DNA of 64,000 nucleotides from Agrocybe praecox (GCA_964017145.1 OZ024846.1:2666001-2730000); one strand, 5' to 3'. Shown: positions 37,964 to 49,779, numbered from the stretch's first letter. Numbers and translations: made by a program. Notes: generated by a model not told the origin, from the sequence alone.

Positions 37964-40479
37964 ATGACTACACAAAGTCATACTACCGGGGTCCATCCCA
38001 TGATTTCCGCGAGTAATGTGGTTATAACTGGGGGAAATTTCACGCAGAACATCGGCGGGAGCAGACGAAAGGGTGCGCTTACACTCACAGAACCTGAACG
38101 GTCAAACAATCTGATACTCGTCATAGCACCATTCGATATCTTGTGGGAAGCCGTTGCACACACCGCATTCCATGACTCTAGCGCACGTTTTGACCCACCA
38201 AAATGCCATCCAAACACACGTATTGCAGTACTCGACAAGATCATGAGCTGGGCTCAACACTGTGATAGCGAAACGAGGGACAAATTTATTATGTGGCTCA
38301 CGGGTGCCGCAGGTGCAGGGAAATCGGCAATCGCTCAGAGCTTTATTGAGATGTGCCTCGACCATGGTCTCGTAATTGCCAGCTTCTTCTTTGGGAGGTC
38401 CGATGGCAGCAGAAATAACGCAGGGGCATTTGTCGCAACACTTTCCTACCAAATCATTCAGGCAGTTCCCGCGGCTCGGGATGAAATTTTGGCGAATATC
38501 GATGCCGATCCACTCATATTGACAAAGAGCTTGCAGTATCAGTTTACGCATCTAATTTTCAGACCCCTGCATAATGTCTTTTCCGCGGATGGTGCATGGC
38601 CTTCTGGATCATATCGCGTTGTTGTAATCGACGGTCTAGACGAGTGCCTTAATAAGGAGGTGCGACAGCAAATCCTGCGGATCATGTCAAACACAATCCG
38701 AGAGTTGAATCTACCCATCCGATTCCTTATAGCCAGTCGGCCAGAACACGATATCAATGTAACGTTTAACTCCCAAGATATGAAGGATACCTATGCGCGG
38801 TTATATTTGGACGATACCTACCATCCCAACGACGATATCCGTAGATTCATCATTGATAGCTTGGAAGAGATTAGGAGCAATCACCCCTTCAAAAGGTCGA
38901 TTCCTTCGTCGTGGCCCCCCACTGAAACCATAGAGTCCCTCGTACAAAAAGCATCCGGGCAATTTATTTACGCGGCAACGGTTATTCGCTTTATCCAGTC
39001 CATTCGCCATAAACCCCACGAGCGACTCGATATCGTAATGAACCTCCGACCAGCCCAGGGTGACTTGCCCTTTGCAGAATTGGATGCACTTTACGCGACG
39101 ATCCTTTCGTCTGCTACGGACATAGATCGTGTGTTGTATGTGCTCAGTATATACTCTTTGAGTCTATTTGAAGGTAGTCTGGATGTATCTGCGTTCATGT
39201 CACTCGAAGAGGGAGAGCTCGAAATATTGTTCTGCGATCTTGGTGCAATTGTTTCACTGGAGTGGACTACAGCCTGGCGATACAAAGATTTCCAAAAACT
39301 GATGGTTCTGCATGCCTCGCTCCACGACTTCCTTTTGGATCCCGCAAGGTCGAGGAAGTATTTTATTGACATTAATACTCTCCGCCCGGAGCATTTGGCC
39401 AACATTCTTCATTACGTGACTTTAGGTAGGTATTATTTGTGGATATGACCGCTCCCACTAAATCAAGTTACACAGATTGCCGTATTATGCACGATCAAAT
39501 CAAATCCATCCTTTACTTCTCCACAGAGAATTTCCCGCTGTGTCAGAGCTCGGATCATCCGATGCTAATGAGGCGCGCTTCCTCAATTCCCATTGTGAAG
39601 CTCCTCGAGTCGAAGTCGGCGATGCGTGATAGTGACTGTCCAATGTCCTACTTTATATTTTTCATCTTATTCCCCTTCTTTGGACGGATGGTAATAAATC
39701 ACCCATCTTTTTCCTTGTCAAGAAATGTCTAATTCGCTTTGCAGGCACGTCTAGATATGCGATGGGAATTTATAGAGAAATGGCATCATCAAGAACTTAC
39801 TAAAATATTTATATCCAACATGCCTTCTTATCATCTCCACGACAACCTCACAGCACTCCTGTGCATCCTTTTCCACGCTGGGCAGGAATCACTCATCCCG
39901 TGTTTCCGGAGGGACCTTTATGTGGATATGGGTGTGGCACATGAAGAGAAAGACACTCTTCAAATACAACGTGTATGTCTCAGAATCACTGGAACAGACG
40001 AAGAACGATACGGGCAATGTTTGATCAAATTCATACGGGACCCCGACCGCTCGGACAGGTACACTATAGGCGTTGATGCATACACGAAGGCGGCGTTATC
40101 GTATTTTAGGAAATTAGAACGGCGGCCCTGCACCGCATGGACGATCAGCAACAGCAACGACTTCTGTCGTGAAAATTGTCTATCTGATAACCTCCTTCTC
40201 GATAATGGAATATGGAGCTTCACCATACCAGCCCACCCTACTTGTGGACACTCAAAAAGCGCGAAATATGATTCCCCTTCAATTCCCTGTTACATATATC
40301 TTGGCTATCTTCTTTTCTTCCTCCCTCGATCTGCGAAGTCTCCTGCGCTCGTTCAATATTGTCAACGGCAAACGTTCCTTACAGCGGCAATGGTGACTTA
40401 CATTCCGACACGTACCGCCCTTTTGCGCCAGGCAATGAACGATTATCTGGGCCGCGTAGGGGAGCCTTCAATTAGATAA
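37964..40479 (+). CDS. NACHT-domain STAND protein 2 (intact)
   Basis: The only undamaged NACHT gene here. Exons 37964-39425, 39476-39690, 39745-40479; 803 aa. MTTQSHTTGVHPMIS leads to the N-terminal motif NVVITGGNFTQNIGG (about residues 18-32). FDPPKCHPNTR precedes the P-loop GAAGAGKSA (about 112-120). Walker B is VVVIDGLDECL (about 220) and LIASRPEHDI is at about 254. GQFIYAATVIRFIQSIRHKP and RPAQGDLPFAELDALY are the usual agaric NACHT landmarks. The C-terminal exon holds FIRDPDRSDRYTIGVDAYT and a hydrophobic LGYLLFFLPRSAKSP before the end; no WD, TPR or ankyrin repeats are seen, so the ligand-sensing part is short or unlike these. STAND proteins oligomerise on NTP exchange and trigger a downstream effector, often cell death or defence. 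What the N-terminal motif binds is unknown. Confidence 0.88.
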
Positions 40480-40489
40480 ATGGCACGAA

Positions 40490-40960
40490 GCAATATGAAA
40501 TAGATACGATTGGCCCTAATGTAAGTGTATGTCGGTGATTCATGGCGCGTTGCTTTTTTATATATCATGTTTTTCTCTGTATATTTTACTTCCCTCACCT
40601 ATCCTTACGTTGAAAAAAAATCATGTATGCAGCTGACTACCTTCCTTTGCATACTTCCGCAGTCAAAATACATAACATGGGTTTTTCCCTCGCCATCGTT
40701 TCAGCGCTTGATGACCGTGGAGTCCGTCCAAGCTCTCTAGTTATACCCACACTCACCAACCATCGCCTTGCGTGATATGTAGCGCGTACCGAGGAAGTTC
40801 TGCCTCATTTTCAACAAATTCAAACAACCGGAAGCACGCCAGTGCGGTCAGCGACTCAGATGTCAGGGGTCGGATGTGTATATGGTCTGCAGCGTGTAGT
40901 TCAAATTATTTCCTATTTCGTCGCAAATTCCAAATGCACTGATATATATTCCATGCTCGA
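40490..40960. other. intergenic stretch after NACHT 2
   Basis: No coding signal. 3' flank of NACHT 2, ending where similarity to the 48.5-kb kinase-like gene begins. Confidence 0.4.
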
Positions 40961-40967
40961 CCAGTTG

Positions 40968-42281
40968 TGGACGCCCCTCCCTTTCGTCGGCTGGGCGGGT
41001 TATGCGAGGCTTTGATACAGATATTTGATGTGAGCGGTATCCATCGCTTTAATGTTTACTTCTCTTATTTTGAATATAGGAACTTGCATTCCTCCATGAT
41101 CACCATATTGCTCATAGGTACGTAATACGTATGACCCTCAATATCCTAAGTGGTACGGCTATGCTAATTTTGTCCAGAGATGTATGCATTGCCAATACCG
41201 TCATGGACTATTCAAAGGTTTTACCGAAAGGATATCATTTCTGCAGATGGCCTACTATGGCTGTCCATCCGCCGAAAAAATGATTTCCCGTATATATACT
41301 ATATAATTTGTGTATAATACATGTGTCCGAGTATTTACATAAGCTACTTTAGTTATCCAACATAAATATACCTTTATTCCAATGAATGCAGTCATTTATC
41401 CAACATAGAAGTCTGATTATCTGATATAGAAGTTAGAATATCTAACATACAAATCGGATTTTCCAATATAGAAGTTGGAATATCCAACATATAAATCGGA
41501 TTCTCCAACATACAAATCGGAATATCCAACATATAAGCCGTATTCTCCAACATGTAGGTTGAATTGTCCAATATATATGTTGAGTTCTCCAACATATGTA
41601 TTGGGTTTTCCAACATAGTTCAAGCTAATAATCTCATTGTAAGTCGCGTATATTGCCGTCCTTGCCGACCTATTTTGAGCCATTTTTGATGGCCAGGCTT
41701 CGGCTCCTCCAAACGGACTGAAACGGCCATCAAGAGAATCCGGCATCTCCGGCATTCCAAGCGACTTAATGTGTCTGTACACAATGCAACTATATTGGAT
41801 AACTGGATGTATAGTTTGGATATTACGACATGTGCATTGGAAAATCTAAACTATATGTTGGAGAAGCCCATGCATATGTTGGATAATGCAAGTTATATGT
41901 TAGAAAATCCAAGTTATATGTTGGACAACCGGAAATGTATATTGGATAACGCAAGTTACATGTTAAATAATCCGGCTTCTATGTTAGATAATAACACTTC
42001 TATATTCTGCAAGGCATCCAAGTATGTTGGATAATTTTTGAAAGTATGTATAATCCGAAATATCTATGATTTACACTGATTACATAGTATATATACAGGA
42101 AATCATTTTTTCGGCGGATGGACAGCCATAGCCTACACATGACGGATTTAATTTTGACTTGAAATGGACACCTCGTTCGTCCAACCAGCCTACCAAGTAC
42201 TATATAATTGACTACGGGCTTTCAGTTATGTGTTCCTCCAAGTCAGTCATGGTGCGGAGCAATCAGGGTCAGTACAGGCCT
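40968..42281 (+). pseudogene. truncated kinase-like gene interrupted by an inserted element
   Basis: Its left part (about 40968-41255) and right part (42131-42281) together match 48958-49385 of the intact kinase-like gene nearly base for base, including two introns. The copy lacks the first exon and most of the second, and stops before the last part of exon 4, where GTCAGTACAGGCC is followed by repeat sequence. It is split by the 875-bp element between two GCCTAC hexamers. The HRD region (RDVCIANTVMDYSKVLPKGY) and IDYGLSVMCSSK are still readable. Dead copy, clearly younger than most debris here. Confidence 0.85.
41256..42130. mobile_element. 875-bp TIR element carrying palindromic 21-bp repeats
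   Basis: Begins TATGGCTGTCCATCCGCCG at 41256 and ends with its inverse at 42130; the terminal inverted repeats run about 52 bp with two or three mismatches. GCCTAC stands on both sides (41250-41255 and 42131-42136) but only once in the uninterrupted paralogue at 49.2 kb, so it is a 6-bp target-site duplication and the insertion is proven by comparison. Inside, imperfect 21-bp units built around TTGGATAATCCAA run in one direction at about 41388-41620 and in the other at about 41790-42030. The open frames they create (MLDNPxY repeats on both strands) are by-products of the period. No transposase; a non-autonomous element. Confidence 0.85.
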
Positions 42282-42490
42282 GCATACATGTTGGATAATC
42301 CGATACATGTATTGGATAATCGGACATGTATGTCGGATAATCCGGGATGTATGTTGGATTATCCAAACTATATGTTGGATAATCCAACATCTATGTACAA
42401 GATGTACAAATTTCGACTCAATGTATATTAGATTCTATCTACAATGTATGTATATACCGAAAATAATTTTTCGGCGGAAGGACAACCATA
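42282..42490. mobile_element. right-end fragment of a second copy of the same element
   Basis: Contains about five plus-oriented 21-bp units (42285-42400) followed by a diverged right terminal repeat ending TTTCGGCGGAAGGACAACCA at 42490. The left terminus is missing; the unit fuses directly to the cut end of the kinase-like pseudogene and, on the right, to the NACHT 5'-flank repeat. A likely rearrangement junction. Confidence 0.7.
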
Positions 42491-42507
42491 GGTATGCGAT
42501 ACGTCTG

Positions 42508-42920
42508 ATCCTCGATATATTTCCTTAGAGCTTTTCAATAAAATGCAAATACCCGAACACGAGCTCGTGGAGACACGATTGCAACTTACCTCAGAGAAGA
42601 AACTAATTTCTTCAATGGACATTTTCACCATGATTAGATTACTAGCGTTGGGATAGGTGGAAATTAACGCGCAAGCGGCAGATTGGCAGCGGATATCGTT
42701 GGATTGAGGAAGGCGAACAAGTTGAGATGGGATTGCTATATTGTTCGAGGATGTTCCTTCGATTCAATTCGCCGGTTCAATCCCCTCCCTTGTATTTCAC
42801 CTAAACGCACGGAAAACTGCACTCGAGTTGTCTTTACCGCGACGTTGCATGTTAGACCACAAGGACTCCTAATAATAACTTGCGAAGCTCAAGGTTGTGT
42901 AAGATAAATATAAGTCTGTG
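42508..42920 (+). repeat. NACHT 5'-flank repeat, copy 2
   Basis: Counterpart of 37439-37870. Conservation includes CGCGCAAGCGGCAGATT, GGTTCAATCCCCTCCC and GACTCCTAATAATAACTTGC. It stands in the same position relative to the NACHT 3 start as copy 1 does to NACHT 2. Confidence 0.8.
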
Positions 42921-43100
42921 TGTTACAGTCAACGCGTATAGATGGCCATGTGTATTGGGTACGGTGCTGGATGAATTCGTGGGTTTATATAAAGGAGCCC
43001 TAGGAGACGCCTCCTGTCTTCTTTCCTCCCTCATCATTCTGCTTTGGAGGCTCGGTTCAACTTCTAGAAAACTACTTCAGCTCTCATTGGACCAGTAGCA

Positions 43101-43543
43101 ATGTCTGGAAATGCTCGTCAACAGCAACACGCAATGTTTGGAGGAGATGTGAGTGTATATGGGGGAAGTTTCGTGAATGTAAACGGAGGCAATGGACGGA
43201 TGGGTGCGTTGATATAAGAATTTAAATTGGCTTTACCCTGATACATTCTTATGAAGCAGCACTTGACATCCTGACGGATGCGGTCGCACATACCGCGTTC
43301 CACGACTCTGCAGCACGTTTTGATCCTCCAAAATGCCATCCAAACACACGTGTTGCGGTGCTCGACAAGATCATGAGCTGGGACCAGCGCTCTGACTCGG
43401 AAACGAGGGACAAGTTTATCATGTGGCTTACGGGGGCCGCAGGTGCAGGCAAATCGGCCATCGCACAGAGGTTTATTGAACTGTGCCTTCGGAACGGCTT
43501 CGTCATTGGGAGCTTTTTCTTTGGAAGATCAGATGGAGGCTAG
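43101..43543 (+). pseudogene. NACHT-domain protein 3, truncated after the P-loop
   Basis: Exons 43101-43203 and 43257-43543 would give 129 aa. The start MSGNARQQHAMFGGDVSVYG carries a diverged form of the shared N-terminal motif (VSVYGGSFVNVNGG). The second exon repeats FHDSAARFDPPKCHPNTRVA and the P-loop GAAGAGKSA almost as in NACHT 2, reaches SFFFGRSDGG, and then meets TAG. No Walker B or later NACHT sequence follows in the next kilobase, so the rest has been deleted. The remaining frame, with promoter repeat and intron, is open and could still make a short motif-plus-P-loop protein, which is why it is not dismissed as mere debris. Confidence 0.75.
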
Positions 43544-43559
43544 GACATCTCAATGGAAT

Positions 43560-45420
43560 TTCGAATATTTTTAAGTATCATCAGTATATTTACCTTCTAG
43601 TGCGAGCAACCTGCACTGCCTGGTTAGATCCATTATACCTATGACAGTGACGAGTTTATAGCCGAATACACCGTCCCTTGACTGTAACTGATATCATGCA
43701 TGTCGAAGCCCAAGTTTGAATTTCGCTGAGTTTCAACTCTGCTGATTCGATGATGCCGAACATCCGCCGCACCGCGTGAGGTTGAATTGGGCCTGTCGAA
43801 GTTTCATTTGCTAAATTTGCCAGCTCACGGCTTTTTACGCCCAACTCCTCCCGCATCCTGTTTATTGGTACCAGTACCCATCTAGCTCATTTTTTTCTCT
43901 GCTCAGTTCTCTCTCTCCTTTGGTATGCTCTGATCTTCGTGCTCTGTCGTCGCCCTCTCGAAACTTGTACTTGGAACGGACTAGTAATGCCCCGACAGTC
44001 GTTTGCGATTGATTCGTGGCCTACAAAGCCTCAGAACGTCGTAGGATTCTTCGATCAATGGACAACGGGCAAGAAAACTTGTACGGTGTTGGCACCTCTT
44101 GTACACATGAAAGTATGTTTAACCTCATTTTGTTCTGTGAATCTTCGTCGCCGGAGAACTAAAACGCTGGACGACAGATATGTGTGGTCGGAGCGACTTG
44201 AACGGAGTGGGATGGAATGGAGTGAGATGGTTGGAAATGGATCAGGATGATTGAGCGGGAGAGGAAATATGTATAGGCCAGCTTGGAAAGGAAACCCCTT
44301 TTCTGGTCCCCCGAACGTGTCTCGCCGAACCGGAGTCGTGTTCTTGACCACGGACAGGGGAACTCGGCCGCAGCCGTCGTACACACCACGACACTCCGGA
44401 CCTTGTGGCTGGTGTTTTTTCAAAGAGATTGAAAGGATTGGCGGATGGGTATGGAATTGGAAGTTGCCGTATTCGGACTCGAACTTGGCGGGGGTGAAGG
44501 GGAAGATGGAAAAGGGTTATAACGTTCAACGGCTCGACTGGAAGTACTCGGAGCGCATGGATGCTGGACGTCATGGACGCCATATTGATGGAAATTGACT
44601 CAGAAAGAAGGGGTTACGATGGAGCTGGACGCAGGCGTCAGACGCGTACTTTGGGAGCGGAAAGTGGGTCGACGGTGCTGGGGTGGATGTAGCAGTTGAC
44701 CAGGCTGCTTGGGTACAAAGAGAGGGATGGAAGCGTGCTGGATTGTATTCACGTCTGCTGGGAGAGGGAGTGCTGACGCTCGTAGTAGCAGGCATCCTGA
44801 AATTGGCGTAACATCAAACGTCCAACAATCCCTCGGGCTTCCCACCAGATATGAGTCCTCAGGCGTACCTCAAGCAGCGAATTTTTATTCTACCTTATCG
44901 AGTCTTTGTGTTTTCCCTATCCAGAAATATCAAATCATCCCAGGTCCGCCGTGCTTGTTGCTTCCCGCCAGAGTCCGATTCTCGAAACCACGACCCTTAC
45001 GTCTGAGCCCACCTTCAAAGCAAAAGCTTGCTTTCTTTCTCTGATATTCTTACGGGTACTCGTTTCTGTGCATTCTAGGTCTCCTCAGCGATCAATATCC
45101 TTTCTTTTTTGTCCTGACAGGATTTTTTCTCATCTACCGGTTCTACTAGCAAGTTCTTCGTTCGATTTGAAGCGTAATGGAAGTAAGCATCATTTCTTGC
45201 AATTAATTACTGGCAGACGACGGCGTCGCTGCGGTCTTTTTGATTTACTTCATCGAAGTTTGGTACGGGAAAACATTCGAAACGTGCGTTGAAACGGTTA
45301 TACGGAATCACATAGGTATATTGGCTATACAGTGTTACATAGGTTTGGTTGGAAGATGTAGCATAGTTAGCGATCGCTCGAAGAAATATGTAAATACATG
45401 TCGCTCTTTATTAAGCCATA
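43560..45420. other. stretch with unrecognised open frames and one dispersed repeat
   Basis: Holds copy 3 of the dispersed repeat (about 43745-43830). Open frames at 43939-44250 and 44251-44598 on the plus strand are the longest but show no domain, no splice logic and equal openness on the other strand. GC-rich around 44150-44800. I see no supported gene. Confidence 0.4.
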
Positions 45421-45427
45421 CATTTCT

Positions 45428-48118
45428 CTAGTCCCGAGTTCTGTTACGCTGGTCGGCCAGGAATACAACTTCATCGATACTCACAACAGAGGATCGAGGC
45501 TGCACATTGACATTTGGGGCTACTTGGATGAAATGAGCAGCAGAATAAGGTGAAATCCAGACTCGATGAAATATAACGTACCATGAGGATGGCTGGTTGG
45601 TATGCGACTTACAGCTTGGGCAGGTGCTAATAGGCACATCACATACTGGTTAGCGTCGTCAATGCCGGCAATATAACAGGAGTAACTCACGAATAACTGG
45701 GTTTTGGACAATGTTCCCCGAATATCCGCCGACGCTAGGAGCAAAGTGGGACGGTGTGATTGGATTGACGGATTCTTGAGGTCGTTTACCTGTCAGTTTC
45801 AACGCATAAACGAAGACTGAGATCACGTACGTCTCGGATAATCTCTCCCCGTGTGTCCACGATATTCGCCGACAACGATGGCAGGAGCATTCAAACCTTG
45901 TGTGGATATCGTACTATTATAGGTATTCATCCCCAAATGTGCGGTGGAATGTCCTGGGGCAGGTGTATAATTCTCATATGATGCGGGAGGATGATGTTGA
46001 ATCGTAGGTGCCCCTGGGTAACGAGGAGAATCTTGAACATATTAGGGATAGGTCCCGGATATGTTATGAGAGAATAAACGTACATTGGTTCGAAATGTTC
46101 TGATAACTAGCCGGTACATTCATGCTGACCGGCGCAGACGGCAAAACAGGGGGGACATTGGTAGCACTCTGCGTCCTGCGATGTGGACGTCTCGTATCGT
46201 AGTCCGCTGCACGTTGGGATTTAATTATTATCGACGACGTATAAATTAAGACCACCCACTGTATGGTGTAGGCTGGTAGGCAGGAATAGCTTGAACACCT
46301 CCCTGGGTAGGTGTTCCAATTTGGTGTCCTTGGTAATATGTTCGAGCGTCAGTTATTGGCCCGACGATACCGACAGGAGAAATTCCGGAGCCATAATACT
46401 GTTGACGAGGATAGGGAATCGCTTGGTAGTTGGCTAAGCGATGATTATACAATTAAGTTGTTTCTTTTTTAACAAATAAAATAAGCGGAAGATGATACGT
46501 ACGGGTGCCGTCGTCTAGTTAAAGGATTAATGATCAGGTCAGATCAATTGATACAGATTACGTACATTGTGAAGGGGAAATATCGTGCTGGTTAACCACA
46601 GACGAGCCCTTGCTTGATGATGTCTTAAAGATTGACCTGGGAAAGATAGTAGTGGCTGCCTTAGATTCTTGTGGGCGAGTCTGTGTCGTTCCATGGTTCC
46701 CTATTAATATCAATCAAATCACCGCTTCACGAGATTATATGTCAAAGAACCCTACCTTGCTCGTTTCGGGGCGCGTATATCCCAGTCTCTTGCGTGCGCG
46801 CCTCTCGATTATCTATGTTTCCTGTGTAAGATACTATGAAAAAAACGGCACCAGAGAAATTTACCTTGTGCGAAGCCATGACTTGCAGAAGCCAGAGTTT
46901 CTCCATGATGCGATGCTGGTGACAATGAAGGTCCCTGATAGGGAGTGTTGGCGAAGAGTGGATCGTCGGTTAATGCATAAAACTTCTGGGACGATGCTGA
47001 GGACCGTGTTCCAACACTTGCTCTGTCTTCTTCGTCATTGTTCGATGCTGGCCTGGTCGGATCAGCATATCCTATCGGTTGCGGCATCGCTGACGCCGTT
47101 GGTGGAACTCGAATACGCAATCCATTAACTAAAAAGGCACTAAATGAGGTGGTGGGGCAATCGTTATAAAAATGGGAACTAACTGGATGTGACAGGAGGA
47201 CGTTGCCTTAAAGGGAAAAAAAGGATACCTGCTCTTTCAAATGCAGTTTGAGGTCGCGCATCTGATTCAATAGAAGATGAGAGAAAGTCCAGTATTATGA
47301 GTGAGTAAGCTTACTCGGATCTTCTGGGAGGATAGCGTGAAGCTTTTGCGCCATATCCTGCTCGCTCTGGCGTATATTTATGAGTTGAACATGTATAAGT
47401 GCTTTTGAATCGGATGGCAAATATAAACATACCGGTTTGCCGGGTGCACCTGGCGCTGAAGGATATTAATTTGTTGATTTTAAGTACAAGACTTTCAAAG
47501 AAGGACGCAGGTCTTACAAGAATAATAAATGTCTATGGCGGTAGCTACCTACGGACAGCCGCACGAGATATCAGCCCCAGGCCGGTCAAGAATACGAACA
47601 GAAGAACGCACGTTGTGTCTACGATCGAATGCCTGGGTGTCCTTTGGGAATGTGACCCGATATATCTCCCAAGAAAGACAAAGCGCCATATGAAAGTCTT
47701 CTTTTGGGACGTGGCTTTCCCGCTTTCATGGAAAATGCATCAGTGTTACGGAAATATGTGTACGAGTAAAAACAATAATACCCGAAGGTCTCCGACTTCC
47801 CTATTGTACAAGCCCTCTTGGTGATATACAATACTTGCAGCACCAATTTTGCTTAGAAAGTTCCCATCCAAATGCACTCCTGTCCTTAAGCTGTCGAGGG
47901 TTCAATGACGAATATTAAATAAATTCGCTTCATTCACTTACTCTTGGATTCGACTTAGTCTACTGTCTATGATATCTGACCTGGGCTCTGAAAGGACGAC
48001 GGCAATCACAAGTATATCGATAAGGCGTTTGATATCTTGTAGCTGTTTATTCGCGGTTATAGAATACCAGACGGCACTAAGCCAGGAGCGTCGAGATCGA
48101 AGTATCTTTTCCATAACA
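45428..48118 (-). CDS. unrecognised multi-exon protein, possible MLKL-NTD-like start
   Basis: A chain of exons on the minus strand with good splice sites. First readable exon, about 48118-47942: MEKILRSRRSWLSAVWYSIT and LQDIKRLIDILVIAVVLSEP, ending SRLSRIQ at a GTAAGT donor; next exon RTGVHLDGNFLSKIGAASIV; a later exon INIRQSEQDMAQKLHAILPE (about 47390-47310); then Pro/Ser/Tyr-rich low-complexity exons (46809-47110, 46246-46440, 46064-46210) with IPYPRQQYYGSGISPVG and RPHRRTQSATNVPPVLPSAP; last exon ends DEVVFLADQRNRTRD at 45428. The helical start resembles the N-terminal adaptor/MLKL-NTD-like helices of agaric STAND-type proteins, but this is a weak memory-based match. Exon borders are approximate and an upstream exon is likely. 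Position next to the NACHT cluster is suggestive. Confidence 0.5.
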
Positions 48119-48509
48119 ATAAAAGTTAGGAAGGCGGGAGAGTAAGGATGATTTATGACATCCACAGGACTCACAACCCACCTTATAAGTGGTTTTCAAT
48201 CCGAAGATCTGAGATCCGATTAAATCTATTCCGATGACAGAAGCTGGATAAGGATTTGAACATACAATAAACCCCGGGGAAGTTGAGTGTGAGATAACTT
48301 AGGTGAAATCCGAGGCGCAGTCGGCATTTATTGAGCATTAGAAAGATCTATGACGAGGGACCTTCTCGTTCACTGTTTATGAGTGAGGTCAATCCACAGA
48401 TTCCATACTATAATTAGCCGTGAGAATGTTAGTAATCAATCGCCAGTCACGCTAATGCCCCATGCCACCGCACTGCAACGTCGGCATTCCCTCTCCCATT
48501 TTTCCAACC

Positions 48510-49768
48510 ATGGATCCCAACTTCGTTGGTATAGAGACATTCTGGGCAAGTATGCAACCGATATTCTTTAGAAAAGGGTATAACTTACGCCCGAGATATC
48601 AACCAAATTGGAAGCCTTCATGGCTTCAAGTTCAACCAGATGGCACTTTCCCCTCGAAACGCTCTGCAGAAGATGCCATTATCGGGGTTAGTCACGTAGT
48701 TTGGCTCTTGAAGTATTTTATCCAACACGTATTTGCAACAGAGAGGGCAAGTACTGGACGGATTCCGCGTTGCCGATGGTCAAAAGCTTGTCTTCAAGAT
48801 CGTGGAGACCACCCTGCAGGAGATTCCAATCGCTTTGCTATTGTCAACTCAAGCCATGAAAGAAGACCCAAGGAACTGCTCAGTACCAATTCTCGATGTT
48901 ATCCTTGTTCCTGGGAACGATGACCGGGCAATATTAGTAATGCCTCAACTTCTATGCATGGACGCCCTTCCCTTTCGTCGGCTGGGCGAATTGTGCGAAG
49001 CTTTGACACAGATTTTTGATGTGAGCGGTTTCCGTCGCTTTAATACTTACTTCTCTCATTTTTTAAATAGGGGCTTGCATTCCTCCATGATCACAACATC
49101 GTGCATAGGTATGTATGTATAGCCCTCAATATCCTAAGTGGTACGGTTATGCTAATTTTGTCCAGAGATGTATGCATTGCCAATACCGTTATGGACTATT
49201 CAAAGGTTCTACCGAAAGGATATCATTTCTGCAGATGGCCTACACATGATGGATTTAATTTTGACTTGAAATGGACACCTCGGTGGTCCCACCAGCCTAC
49301 CAAGTACTATATAATTGACTACGGGCTTTCACTTATGTGTTCCTCCAAGTCAGTCATGGTGCGGGGCAATCAGGGTCAGTACAGGCCTCCAGAGATGTCA
49401 AACATGGCCCTATACGACCCGTTCAAGGCCGATGTTTATCAGGTCGGGGAACTTATAAGGGAGCTCCTGAGGGTAAGTGATTTTTAACACACATTGGACG
49501 ATCATAATCATATGATTTCATTGACTCGTAGGAGTATATTGGGTTTGAAGCGTTTAGGATCCTCGCTGAAAAATTAACTGCCAAGGACCCCGAAGCGCGA
49601 CCAACTGCAGCAGAAGCAGCCAAAATGTGTAATGTCCTTGTAAACGAACTGGAGCTAAAAGGAAAGACGAAGAAATATGTGTGGAAAAGTTGTGACGGAA
49701 AACGGCCAGATTTAGATTGGCTTGATAGACTGTTTGTAATGTATTTCGATTGGAACCCTCTAAGATAA
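48510..49768 (+). CDS. kinase-like protein of a basidiomycete-expanded family (HRD/DYG)
   Basis: Five exons: 48510-48686, 48742-49020, 49071-49108, 49166-49472, 49532-49768; 345 aa. The N-terminal ~150 residues contain VADGQKLVFKIVETTLQEIP (VAIK-like lysine) and ALPFRRLGELCEALTQIFDG. The catalytic loop is FLHDHNIVHRDVCIANTVMD (His164-Arg165-Asp166), spanning the intron inside HR|D. Then comes the family's signature insert LPKGYHFCRWPTHDGFNFDL and YYIIDYGLS, with DYG for DFG, and the PPE-equivalent YRPPEMSN and YDPFKADVYQVGELI. This set is characteristic of a large agaric kinase-like family; many members are probably active kinases, but substrates are unknown. A damaged copy lies at 41 kb. Confidence 0.85.
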
Positions 49769-49779
49769 TGAATATTTAC

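Noticed and set aside
41392..42034. Open frames with seven-residue MLDNPxY repeats on both strands
   Set aside because: They follow from the 21-bp period of the element's palindromic units and are equally open on both strands; no start context or splice logic.
41388..42400. Regular short repeats considered as a CRISPR array
   Set aside because: Units are contiguous 21-bp tandem copies without spacers, inside a transposable element in a eukaryotic genome.
44251..44598. 115-codon frame and opposite-strand frames in the GC-rich 44-45 kb stretch
   Set aside because: Several frames are equally open on both strands; no domain or introns.
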